Below, piece by piece: positions 21,475 through 31,904 of a stretch of 64,000 nucleotides of DNA. Each line of letters starts with the position of its first letter. The stretch's first letter is position 1. The notes under the pieces are model-generated. The model saw nothing but the letters and a program-made list of their open reading frames with translations, was not told where the DNA came from and did no database searches. A program made the position numbers and the translations under genes. The stretch comes from Gracilaria gracilis (taxonomy: Eukaryota; Rhodophyta; Florideophyceae; Gracilariales; Gracilariaceae), in contig JARGSG010000011.1 of assembly GCA_030374805.1 (NCBI GenBank), positions 682,001-746,000 on the forward strand, given 5' to 3'.

Positions 21475-22920
21475 TCAACTGGGTGGAAGAGGGGCAATGT
21501 TTCGATCCTTCAGAGTGCTGGCAAATGTGTCCACCGCCGACTTCACACTCAAAGGCGCTTCTGCTGATAGCGGGCTTAATAATCGCCGCATAAAAGGGGA
21601 AAGCTTGGCTTCATCCCGTTTCAGAAGAGCTTGAATCTCGTTTGCACGCGACAAGCTGCCCGTGCTTTTCGGCACCGACTCACCATCAGGTGCTCTTTCT
21701 ATTCCGGAAGAAAGGCTCTCGAGTTTCCTGACGACCGTCGGTTTGATTCTTTCCGCATCTCGCTTCTCACCAGGCGAGGGAATGTCCATCTCAAACCATG
21801 GGTGTCCTTCGGCTTCGTCGGCTGTACTGCGATCCAGCCAATATGGTTGCAGAAGTGAGGTGACAAAAGCCTTTGCCTCCTCCGAGACTCCTTTCCATGC
21901 ATCTTCTTTAAACGAAAGTTCCCGTTCTCTGTCCTCAATAATTTTGCACTTTCTCAGCAAGTTGTCATTAAACGGGAACGATCCGCACAACATCCGGTAC
22001 GTACACACACCAAGAGAAAACAGGTCCACCGCGGCATTGTAGCTTATTCCTTTCACAATCTCCGTTGCCCGATACCTGATATCCCCCACAGTGTTGTGCA
22101 TCCGCAAATCTTCCTCGTCGTCCACGAATGCCACATCTGAAAAGTCTGAGAGCACGATTCTCGGCTCAGCCATATCAGAACAATCGTACCATACGCTGTC
22201 TAATGTGACCCTGCGATGTACGAATCCTTTCAAGTGCATGTAAGAAACCGCCTGCACTAACTGCTTCGCGATGTACCGAGCCGTGGACTCGGAAAGTGAA
22301 CCTCCATGTTCCGAGATGACCTGGCTCAATCTTTTCCCTTTCACTCTTCTGGACACAATATAGGCATAGTCGGCCTCGTGGAATGTGTCCAGTGCCCAGA
22401 GTAGATTGTGGTAGCCGAGGTTCTTAATGGCGTACAAATGTCGAGCGAGAGCGCTTGTGTTTTCGACATGGAGCGCATCGAATGGATCCCTGACGATCCG
22501 TTGCACCATAACTTTGGACTCGTCAAATTTGTCCACCGCGTTAAAAATTGCGGTTCCATCTGTCTCTTCTATCTTTTCGAGAAGTTTGAACTCATCTTGA
22601 AAGATAACGTTGGATGCCCTCAATAGCGCCTCTCTCCAGGTCTTTGCTTCGCTTTTGAAATCAAAAGAAATGCGAAGCTGAGTTCCATCCGACAGCTTAA
22701 GCGTGAACGACCAAGGGAGAAGATGGCTTCTGATCTTACAGCCAATCACTGAATATTCGAGTGCAATGGGCTTCTCGATTGATTCGTGCAACGAGAGAGT
22801 AGAGCCCAAGAGTCGTATGAACCAAACCTTGCGACGCGAGAACAGCGAATGGCGGACACGCACCCAGGCAACGCAGTCATACATGTCCTCTACCTTGTCT
22901 TCCACCCACTTTCTGGTCAT
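21475..22920 (-). CDS. PH-domain protein with a C-terminal pseudokinase domain
   Basis: 481 aa from ATG 22920, intron-free. Residues about 10-100 form a PH-like domain: basic strands, then the C-terminal helix with its conserved tryptophan in KTWREALLRAS. Residues about 108-375 form a CAMK-like kinase fold. Structural motifs are well kept: TVGDIRYRATEIVKG (APE region), AVDLFSLGVCTYRMLCG (subdomain IX) and HPWF at the end. Catalytic residues are not. The HRD motif reads HRRVTLDSV (Asp to Arg, and the following Lys and Asn also lost). The VAIK lysine position reads MVQ. The glycine loop is degenerate, and DFG reads DFS with only the Asp kept. Phosphotransfer is therefore unlikely. I infer a membrane-lipid-recruited scaffold or allosteric regulator. 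The tail is basic and serine-rich. Confidence 0.85.
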   Translation of the reverse strand: MTRKWVEDKVEDMYDCVAWVRVRHSLFSRRKVWFIRLLGSTLSLHESIEKPIALEYSVIGCKIRSHLLPWSFTLKLSDGTQLRISFDFKSEAKTWREALLRASNVIFQDEFKLLEKIEETDGTAIFNAVDKFDESKVMVQRIVRDPFDALHVENTSALARHLYAIKNLGYHNLLWALDTFHEADYAYIVSRRVKGKRLSQVISEHGGSLSESTARYIAKQLVQAVSYMHLKGFVHRRVTLDSVWYDCSDMAEPRIVLSDFSDVAFVDDEEDLRMHNTVGDIRYRATEIVKGISYNAAVDLFSLGVCTYRMLCGSFPFNDNLLRKCKIIEDRERELSFKEDAWKGVSEEAKAFVTSLLQPYWLDRSTADEAEGHPWFEMDIPSPGEKRDAERIKPTVVRKLESLSSGIERAPDGESVPKSTGSLSRANEIQALLKRDEAKLSPFMRRLLSPLSAEAPLSVKSAVDTFASTLKDRNIAPLPPS

Positions 22921-23745
22921 TGTGTATACGTGTAGCTCTTTTCAAGCCACACGAAGGAGCCCAAGGTAACTCTCTAGCGTAAGAAAATGAAATGCAAAAG
23001 GCTAAAGCGGTCTCACAAACACCTTTATGCAACGAAGGGTGGATGAGAACCCAGAAAAACTCAAACGACTGAAGGGTCAGGGCTGTCAAACGTATATCGA
23101 GTGTACTCGAGAACACAACAATGTATTGTAGAAGGCAATACAGGCCACCGTGGTGCAAAACGAAGAAAAGTAAAAGTAGGGAAGGTTTGCAGACCACCGG
23201 GCGAACAGACTAGAAGAACGACGATACCTCAGATGTGGTTGGCTTTTATACTGGTGAGAGACCGGGGGACTAACCATCGCGACGCCGCCTACTTTCTCTC
23301 AGGCATTGCTTGTCGCTCTCCAAGGTAACCGATCGCATTTCAGCGCCGATCAATTCACTTGCCTGCAAAACGTACATCATTCTGCAGGCTTCCCGCGTTC
23401 TCAGCGCTCTGCGCAAGTTGGGTGGCCTCACTCGTTTTGTGGCGAAGCAAGAGTGACGTACAAATTGGGAAGCATAAGTGCAGCACAAGCTGAACGCAAA
23501 GAGGACGTCTACGCCGACACACAAAAGAGGGTGCATCAATTTAGAATGCAAACGCGGAACGCATTTCGTGGAATACGGATGGAAGCATACATCCAAGCGA
23601 CTTGGTCCAAAACTGAACTCATGCATAACGCAATGACGCATACGGCGGTATCAAAAGCTGGAAGGTAGAGGAAAAGCTCAGCGGAGCGTCGATGATATCA
23701 TTCCGCTTGCTGAGGAGAGCGACGTATCTAAGATAACTCGGTGCG
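22921..23745. other. Intergenic, promoter side of the pseudokinase gene
   Basis: About 0.8 kb with only short overlapping frames on both strands and no recognisable domain or RNA. It should include the promoter of the minus-strand pseudokinase gene. Confidence 0.4.
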
Positions 23746-23758
23746 GTCGCATCTGGAT

Positions 23759-23900
23759 GCGGGAATGGGCGACAATGATTTCCGTGATTTCACCACGTCC
23801 TGAATCAGGACTCCTGATGCCCCTTTTTGAAAACCTGTCCAATCATATGACGCGACCACAATGCAAGCAACGCTTCGGCGACCAACAGTCGCCCACCCAT
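23759..23900 (+). repeat. Short dispersed repeat R3, copy 2
   Basis: Related to 13490-13626 with the same TGGGCGAC...GTCGCCCA ends. This copy is slightly longer because of an internal segment near 23810-23835. Confidence 0.6.
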
Positions 23901-24770
23901 AGATAGAGCTACCGTTTGAGGGTGCTGAATGACACTTTCGCGCTCTCAACGAAGGTCGCGCGTGGTATCCGAACTGCTTCTTACCCCGTAGACGCATCGC
24001 AAACAACGCTAAGTTACATCCCCCCCATTGATTGTCCGCGCATGATGAAGCCATGTCTTCGGAGAGTATGAGCGCTCTCGATCAACAATCTGCTTCAGCA
24101 GCCCGCACAACATCCTTATGCCCGCCGCGTTTTCACGGCCTATCGTTGCGCCCAAGCTTCTGCTTCACGACAGCGCCACAGATTTAAGAATAAACAGCAC
24201 CTGCGATCTCACGCCAAGCCAAACAAACATACCCCAACATGGTTTTACGTTGTCAGCCTTTGCTTAAAGATTCGATCAGACAACGAATGAAACAGTGCCC
24301 TTCTTTTCTTACCAATCGCTTCTTATCAGTCCCACTTCCAAACAGCCATAGCACACGGATTTTGATACAAAATGCATTTCTCAAGAGTACAACATACGAC
24401 AAAGCGAAGGGGTCCCCTTCCCTTTTATTGATACTATCAGTTTTCTAATGGTAACTACAGATCAGAAGAAGCTACACTAGGGTTAAAAGCACGCACATGG
24501 TCGAAAAAACAAACCTCTGTTCATCTACACTGCAGGAAAAGGGTGTTTTCTCTCCCGGGGGCCAACCGCATCTGTTCACGGATCCACCTCTCGTCCTCAT
24601 CATCTGCCTCTCCAAACATATACCAATATCCTTCCTCCCCGGCGACTCCGTAACTTCCCCTTTCACGCATTTCCGCAGCGGCCCCCTCGCAGGACCAATT
24701 GTGATCCCATGAAGAAATCCTTGTTTTGTATTACGTAGTTGAAGCAACCGGGGTCGTCACTCCCCGGCGC
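23901..24770. other. Intergenic, nothing recognised
   Basis: No coding or RNA feature could be supported. The tandem array begins at its right end. Confidence 0.4.
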
Positions 24771-26275
24771 CCTTCGGGCCCCATGGTGATCAACTCCACG
24801 AGAACCCGGGACCGGGGACGCCACCCCCCAGCCCCTTCTGGCAGCAGTTACTTCCTCGCGTTCTTCGGGCCCCATGGTGATCAACTCACGGGAACCCGGG
24901 ACCAGGGACACCACCCCCCAGCCCCCTTCTGGCGGCAGTTACTTCCCCAGGGACTCGAAAGCTTCCAGGGATCGGTTGAGGCCCTTCCCAGTAGTCGCCC
25001 TGCCCGCCCCCAGGCCACGACCACGGGCCGAGCCCGCTCCGCCCGGGCTCTGGGAATTCTTATCGCCCCAGAAACCCCTTCTGGACCAAAACCTAGAGCT
25101 ATCGCACTTTTCCAGCCAGTGGGTCATCACCTCCCATCTGGTCAGGACTCCCGTTCCCCCTGCGACTTCGCTCCAGGCTCTGACCCAGGAATCGTCACTA
25201 TCCTGCGCCCTTCGGGACCCATGGTGATCAACTCCACGAGAACCCGGGACCGGGACGCCACCTCCCAGCCCCCTTCTGGCGGCAGTTACTTCCCCAGGGA
25301 CTCGACAGTTTCCAGGGATCGGTTGAGGCCCTTCCCAGTAGTCGCCCTGCCCGCCCCAAGGCCACGACCACGGGCCGAGCCCGCTCCGCCCGGGCTCTGG
25401 GGGTTCTTATCGCCCCAGAAACCCCTTCCAGACCAAAACCTAGAGCTATCGCACTTTTCCAGCCAGTGGGCCATCACTCCCCATCTGGTCAGGACTACCG
25501 TTCCCCCTGCAACTTCGCTCCAGGCTCTGATCCAGGTAAACCGGCTTCTACTTCACAAATTCCATGACGCTTTGGTTCCTTCGGGCCCCGGAGTGATCAA
25601 CTACACAGGAACCCGGGACCAAGGACGCCACCCCCTGGCCCCCTTCTGGCGGCAATCACCTCCCCAGGGACTCGACAGTTTCCAGGGATCGGTTGAGGCC
25701 CTTCCCAGTAGTCGCCCTGCCCGCCCCCAGGCCACGACCACGGGCCGAGCCCGCTCCTCCCGAGCTCTGGGGGTTCTTATCGCCCCAGAAACCCCTTCTA
25801 GACCAAACCCTAGAGCTATCGCACTTTTCCAGCCAGTGGGCCATCACCTCCCCATCTGGTCAAGACTACCGTTCCCCCTGCAACTTCGCTCCAGGCTCTG
25901 ATCCAGGAATCGTAACTACCCGGAGCTCTTCGGGACCCATGATGATCAACTCCACGGGAACCCGGGACCAAGGTCGCCACCCCTCAGCCCCCTTCCGGCG
26001 GCAATTACCTCCCCAGGGACTCAAACAGCTTCCAGGGATCGGTTGAGGCCCTTCCCAGTAGTCGCCCTGCCCGCCCCCAGGCCACGACCACGGGCCGAGC
26101 CCGCTCCGCCCGGGCTCTGGGGGTTCTCATCGCCCCAGAAACCCCTTCTGTACCAGGGCTCAGAGCTATCGCACTTTTCCAGCCAGTGGGTCATCACCTC
26201 CCATCTGGTCAGGACTGTCGTTCCCCCTGCAACTTTGCCCCAGGCCCTGGTCCAGGTGTACCCGCCCCTATCCCA
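24771..26275. repeat. Tandem array of four ~350-370-bp GC-rich units
   Basis: The landmark ATCGGTTGAGGCCCTTCCCA recurs at 24971, 25318, 25688 and 26038 (spacing 347, 370 and 350). Each unit runs from CTTCGGGCCCCATGGTGATCAA through AGCTATCGCACTTTTCCAGC to CCCCTGCAACTTCGCTCCAG. The first unit carries an extra short partial duplication (24771-24880). Frames are open on both strands (for example + 24726-25901), but reading phase drifts between units, so I regard the array as non-coding. It ends in unique sequence at about 26276. Confidence 0.8.
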
Positions 26276-26809
26276 CAATGTCCATATTCTTCGTTCTTTT
26301 CGGCTATCACCTTGTTATTACCACGTTGAAACCCCAATTTGCTTCGTCGCTTGGAATCCAGTTCCACACCACACCCAAACACACAACACTGCACATGGTA
26401 GAAGTTCCAGACCGCTTTCTTTTCCCCGATTATCGATCCATTCGGAAGCATGCGCTCTTATACTCGTGCACGCCTTGTCCGACGCTGTCTAGTTGTACGT
26501 CTTTCGAATTATTGGAGAGTGTTAGTCACGGGGCATCCACGTAGTGCAAACCATCTTGGAATTGCACTTATTCAATGCGATGTTGTATAGTAATTTAAAT
26601 GGGCTCAGAAGTAGCAAATGTTCGTCCTTAGCGCTTTTTCATTCAGAAGACATAGCTGAAAACCTGTGGCAAACCGGCTGTTGATTTTGTCAAGGAGAGT
26701 GTTGAGGTTTGCATTTGCATCATCGTGGAGGCTTTGTCCTAGTAGGGTAAGATGGCTACCATTTTTGACCATTTTACGTTGAGTTGTAACCATGTTTTGC
26801 CCTTGTAGA
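26276..26809. other. Intergenic, nothing recognised
   Basis: Unique sequence between the tandem array and repeat R2, without a supported gene. Confidence 0.4.
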
Positions 26810-27175
26810 CGAACTGAAGGTCAAGAAGCAAATGCAACTCCTGCCTGTCCTGTATGTGTTGATTAGCCAGCAATGCAGCTTTCAATTGCAACTTCACCCA
26901 AAGGTTGGTAGCTCTACGTGTAGGCTACGGCTTGCAACGTCCATCTCTTCCCCGGCAGATTGGCGCCAAAACGAGCACCAAACCGGCATCATGCTGAGTT
27001 GATGATCAACTCGGCTGTCGTCTTCGTTGTTCTTCCACGACCTCGTGTCAAAGGAATTGTCGCCTTCCCCTGCGCTAGCGTCGCCTATTTAGGCGATTCC
27101 CTGCCCGACGCCGGCGCTTAAATAGATCCAGAAGTTTCCTTGTCCATGGTTACGCGCGAACGCGCGGCTATCTTC
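26810..27175 (+). repeat. Dispersed repeat R2, copy 2
   Basis: Related to 19040-19430 through TTGGCGCCAAAACGAGCAC, TCTTCCACGACCTCGTG and CTTCCCCTGCGCTAGCG. It immediately precedes the ARF-GEF remnant. Confidence 0.55.
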
Positions 27176-27690
27176 ATTATTTGCCGCTAATAGGAGAACC
27201 GGTAGCAGTGACAGACGCTCCCGTTTTGCCAGTGCCATCCATAGAGATGCTGCGTCTAGTTAATCTAGTGCCAATACACGAAACGGATATCTTCGACACA
27301 GATGGGATGGAGAACTACGAGGGAAGATCAAGAGTCAGGGAACCGAATTGTTGCCTCAAGAGTCGTCTCTCGAACGAGATGATGCGCGCATTGGTGGAAA
27401 GCTGAAAGAGAGGCGTTTAAGCATTTACGTGTAGCTACGAAACACGGGCGAAAAACTCCATATCGACCCATGGATTCTTTCGATGACCTTTTGCTCATGA
27501 TTGCGAAGCGATTCGAAAGCAAGTAAGGTTATGGGCTGTAGGGAGTTGCAACCGAAGTATATTTATCCTTCAGAAAAAGCCGTTAAAAGGATGATGAAAT
27601 CTTCGTCGAATGGCCGCAATGGCCTGAAGTCAGCATGGGCGTTAGAAAGCAGGGAGGATACGTCGGACATGCTACTGGGTCCTACAACTA

Positions 27691-28764
27691 ATGCGAGAAG
27701 AACTTCTGGCACTCGACCAAGCTCGTCAGATGGAAACATACAACGGTCTGGAAACGCAACTCAACGCATTGACGACTGGGAATACAGATGAAGAGACAGA
27801 AGCGGCTTTAGATAGTGAAGACAGCGAACCGAAACGTGTTCGATTCAAGGTTGTTCGGGCGAAATGTGTTGTTCAGTTACAGCTGATTCAACTGGTTCAG
27901 GAATTGGTAGTGTGCTTCTACAAGGGGTTGTCTACTCCAAACGTGTTAAGCCTGTGAGAGTCACTTTCTTTGAGTTACCTGTTCGCGCACAATTTCAATG
28001 CGAACATAGACCTGCAATTCACTCTTTGGAGAACAGGGTTTATGAACCAGGTTCCAAATCTTCTGATGCAGGAAACGAAAGGTCTGATGGCTTATCTAAG
28101 GCTACTGCTCTGGCTTTATTTGGACCCAAAAAGAATGGAGGGCAAAGAAAAGACAGAAGAGAAGGTAATGGCTCTGTGCGAAGGTGTTCTGCGGAACTAC
28201 ATAAACGCGTGTGAAGAATCTCAACTGAACGCAGATTCGGAAGAGCGACGTGAAGTAACAGCGTTTTCAGCGGTGATTTGCTTCATTGTGAATGGGATGA
28301 TGCAAATGTCTTACGAACAGTTTGAGAAACATCTACCTAGTCTGTACAGTATTCTTTTGGACTTGCTTGACGGGGCAGATGACAATGAAGTGCGTAACTG
28401 CGTAACGAGATTGTTCCGGGCACGAATTGCACCAACGGCTCGGAGGCCAGAAAGTAGTTCGAAGGGGGCTGGACAGAGTCACTCTCTTTTGGTTGCGCAC
28501 CCTCAACTTCCCGGTGAAATGAGAGAAAGAATTGTTCGTACGAAGGTGGGAATTGAGATTGGGCCGAATGTGAGTGATGAGATATGCAAGTCGTTGGGCA
28601 AGGTTGGAGGCGTTGAGAGTGTGGCTCCGATTTCGTCAGATAAGAACGACTCGTTCAAAGTGGTATGTGCGGCACCTGATGAGATGCTGGTAGCTGGGGT
28701 AATGGGAGTGAGTGCTGTGAAGGCAGCCTTTGTTGAACCACCAGATAGCACATTACTTGACTAA
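27691..28764 (+). pseudogene. C-terminal remnant of a BIG/Sec7-family ARF guanine-nucleotide exchange factor
   Basis: BIG1/2 proteins (Sec7 in yeast) activate ARF GTPases at the trans-Golgi. Only their C-terminal HEAT-repeat end is present. Matches to the family are AKCVVQLQLIQLVQEL, FAHNFNANIDLQFTLWRTGF, then NQVPNLLMQET, VMALCEGVLRNYINACE, and FEKHLPSLYSILLDLL followed by DDNEVRNCVTRLFRARI. The Sec7 catalytic domain and the other roughly 1,500 residues are absent upstream. A TGA at 27955-27957 interrupts the frame between the first two blocks, and reading continues in the same frame to a stop at 28762-28764. No ATG gives a sensible start. I read it as a truncated, decaying copy. An intron hiding the stop, or a short C-terminal protein, cannot be fully excluded. 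Confidence 0.65.
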
Positions 28765-29246
28765 ACTGAATTGAATAGCGATATAGGTAGATATTTGTAT
28801 TGTGCCGTGTTGTGTTTCAAGAGACGAGCAGCATTGGGAACATGTGCGAGTAGAAGAATGGCGGCTGGGTGGTTTTATGTTTCAGAGTTTAGGAAGGGAA
28901 GTAAACTCATGATATCCTGAAACGGGCATTAAGAACTTTCGTTCTGGCGTACCTACGTGAATCCTTTGGGCTGCATTTCCTTTGCGTGGTCACAGGAATT
29001 CTGTAAAAGGATGCACGATCTACAATAATGTTTTACTCGTGGAATACCAGTACCCAGCAGACGGTTCCTCTTGACTCAGAATTGAACAAAGTCCTGTTGC
29101 GGAGTGCCCATTAACGCGTGTCAAGCTACGAAAGAACTTATAGAAAGTGCTACCAACCTCCATTGCACAGGGAAAGAAGAAGAGGATTAAGAGTGTTCGA
29201 ATGACAGAGGTACAATGCCCAAAGTCTGATACGTTTATAGGAATTC

Positions 29247-30330
29247 CAATCATGTTCTAACACTCCGTTTCAAACTACTTGTATACGAACGAACGAAAGC
29301 AGTTTATATACAAGGGTACTCGCGAGCTATTCAGCAACAATGTGCCAGTGATTTACTCTCTCTCTCTCTGGAGCGCAAGTTTTCCCTGTGCGTACAAAAA
29401 ACACAAACATGACAAAAGTCAGTCCAACTCCCAACCACAAATCCAACTTCCCTCGGCGCTCCTCCCAGTATCTGCTTCATCGCAAAGACAGGCAGAGACA
29501 AAAACGAGTGACAAAAGAAACATTGGAAGTTAGTAAACGATTTCGTGGAACGCTCGCTCGCTCGCTCGCTAGCTCCACACAGGCCGGACAAACGGGAAAC
29601 TGTCTATAACCCGTCGCACCTTAAGCGACCAGGACCGATTGCCGTGTACTTTGCGCTTAGAATACAATCTAGCAACCTGAATGAACCACGACACGCAGTC
29701 AAGTGATCAATCAGGAACGACAACGGCAGTTTTACGACCCAGAATGCCCTCCAAACTCGTCCCCGGACCCGTTCCCAAACCCATCCCAAACCCGCCCCCA
29801 AACCCGTCCCAAAACCTGTCGCACCTCAAGCAAGCCAGGAATTTGCATGGGAGAGGAGATCCAAAACCCGTCGCACACCAAGCAAGCCAGGAATTTGTAT
29901 GGATCCCCAAAACGAGCAAAGGGAAAGGAAGGGGAGAGGAAAGGGAGAGGAAAGGGAGAGGAAGAGGATGAAAGTGAGGAAGGAAGTGAAAGAACTGAAG
30001 GGAGTGAAGGGAACGATGAGAACGAAGAGGAAGAAGGACTCGCGACCAAGACGCTGAGTGAACCGGGGGGAGCTAATTGTGGAGTGATGGAGCACGGTCC
30101 TCCTTTTATAGAAAACCCCAACAGCTTAGCTGTCAGCGAGTTCCTCCAGCCGAAAAGCGCTGGAACACAACGAGCAGTGCGACAGGTGCGGGAGATGCGA
30201 GACGTGCGGGAGGAGCGGTGGTAGGAGAGCGACGTGGATGGTGTTATGCACGCAAACGGATACAAAACTGAATTGGGAGGTGCAAAGTACAAATGCTCAA
30301 CGACGAACACAAAACAAGGATCAAAACCGC
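29247..30330 (+). repeat. Dispersed repeat R1, copy B (upstream part of the 2-kb duplication)
   Basis: Best-preserved partner of copies A and C. It contains GTCGCACCTTAAGCGACCAG near 29611, tandem CCTGTCGCAC-type units (29810-29900), a purine-rich GGAAAGG stretch, and TCCTTTTATAG at 30101 (TATA box on the minus strand). Weaker similarity to copy C extends leftward to about 28880, where both end in a short gene-end-like block MFQSLGREVN. Confidence 0.75.
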
Positions 30331-30440
30331 CCACCTGCTGGATTGCACTTCATTTTTGGCTGACCACCATCGCGCCAACTGTGCTATGTCCCTTTCTAGT
30401 ACCAAGAAGGTAACGCTAACCTGCTTTAACGCTTACTGTG

Positions 30441-31037
30441 ATGGAGACCACAAGGATGCCAGGAAGCTCCCCGGTGGATCACACGACCTTGGAGCACTTG
30501 TGGAATGCAGCCAACGAACTCCAGGCGATCGCGCCCACGGTCTCACAACGACTTGCAGCAACACTGACGACTTCTGTTCCGGAAGATGGCATGTCGTCGT
30601 TTGCAAAACGAAAGCATTGCAACAAATGCGCGGCCCTGATGAGCACATCAAGAGTACGAGTTCGTAAGGTGGTCAAGAAAACGAGACGCAGGTGCGAGGC
30701 GTTTCGAAATGTAATTATCATCACCTGCCAAGGCTGTGGGACGAGCAATGTGGAAAGAGGAGTGCGCAGGGACTACAGACCAGAGGCCGACGAAGCGGAA
30801 ATGATCAAGTTCAGAAGGAGAGTACTGAGGAAAGCGAGGAAGGCCAAAAACAACAGGGTAGGGAAACGTGATGACGCGAACCAAAGCGTCGAACAGAGTG
30901 TACCAGATACGGACGCGGCATCCGCACGCAACGCGTCGGACAAAAAGAAGCGAAGAAAGTCAAAGGGCAACAGCACCGAACCAAAAGCTGGATCCCAAGG
31001 CGGGCTCACAGCATCTTTCCTCTTCGATCCACTGTAG
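30441..31037 (+). CDS. RNase P/MRP protein subunit, Rpr2/Rpp21-like
   Basis: 198 aa from ATG 30441 (the codon just before it is GTG, so ATG is preferred). Rpr2/Rpp21 subunits bind the RNase P RNA through an N-terminal helical pair and a zinc ribbon and support 5' processing of pre-tRNA. Here an N-terminal helix (NAANELQAIAPTVSQRLAAT) is followed by a CxxC (HCNKC), the basic linker RVRVRKVVKKTRRRC, and a second CxxC (TCQGCG). That is the family's order and spacing. The C-terminal third is lysine/arginine-rich (KKKRRKSKG) and longer than in human Rpp21, probably RNA-binding or nuclear targeting. The gene sits immediately downstream of R1 copy B; a dead duplicate lies at 18201-18857. Confidence 0.65.
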   Translation: METTRMPGSSPVDHTTLEHLWNAANELQAIAPTVSQRLAATLTTSVPEDGMSSFAKRKHCNKCAALMSTSRVRVRKVVKKTRRRCEAFRNVIIITCQGCGTSNVERGVRRDYRPEADEAEMIKFRRRVLRKARKAKNNRVGKRDDANQSVEQSVPDTDAASARNASDKKKRRKSKGNSTEPKAGSQGGLTASFLFDPL

Positions 31038-31904
31038 ATTCTACAGTGTAGAACGCGCAAAAACGGAAGCAGCCGGTATAGAAATCACGCCTTCAATCCC
31101 CAAAACTAGCCCGAACCAGTTATGTTTCTGTACGAGCCTGTTCAGCACGCTCTTCCTCTCACGAGTTTAACCAAGAGCATACCTACGTTCAACAGGTTCA
31201 GCAACTAGTCGTACAACAAGACCCATTGCCCTCGTCGTGTTCCGTTCTGAACTTCGGCCTTCATTTAAAGACTCAATCATATCCCCATAACTTATCGCTC
31301 TTTCAATGCTTCGTTTCTTGTTACCTTTAGAAATTGTACAAGAAGCCAGAGACTGCCTCTGACACAGTTAAGGTGTCCATGAATAGTTCACAATAGCCGA
31401 AGCTGCTGAAAGCATGAATGCTAACAGCGAAATCCAGAACGGAACCCGTGATCAGACAAAATAGGTAAGTGGATGTTGTGAAAAGTACGAGTTGGAAACA
31501 AATCTCGTGAAACTAGCACATGTGTGCCTATATTGGAACTTCTTGACATCACGGCTCCACGTCTTGATTGCGCTCTCAAGGCCCTGATCCGTGTCGTCAT
31601 GAATACCAAGGAAGTCAAAACTCCCAGTCCAAACTCCCAGTTCCGATGTACTTGAAAGTACATTGCACAGAGTCATGTCATGAACCAACCTGCTCTAGCA
31701 CTTTCCGAATACAAATTGTACAAACTGTTAGGCTCGCGAGCACCAAAGCCAGAACCTCCGAACTAGAAAATGGAGTACCAGTCACATTTCAGGAAGACTG
31801 GTAGCAGGTAGGAGCGATGATGCCGATATTAGAGCTATCTCTTACACCTGGCGATTTCTTACCGTTATCCTTGGTTTATTTAGCTCGCCAACCGAGAGCT
31901 CAGA
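31038..31904. other. Intergenic, convergent 3' ends
   Basis: Holds the end of the 2-kb duplication (similarity to copy A fades near 31110) and the 3' region of the minus-strand PIP-box gene. Short frames only; no recognised feature. Confidence 0.4.

Noticed and set aside
24726-25901. 391-codon + strand frame over the tandem array
   Set aside because: Unit lengths of 347, 370 and 350 bp change the phase between repeats, so the encoded peptide is not repeated consistently. The antisense frames are as good.
27420-27691. Upstream exons for the ARF-GEF remnant using the donor at 27523 and acceptor at 27573
   Set aside because: The 51-nt candidate intron keeps phase but leads straight into a stop, and no upstream block resembles BIG proteins.
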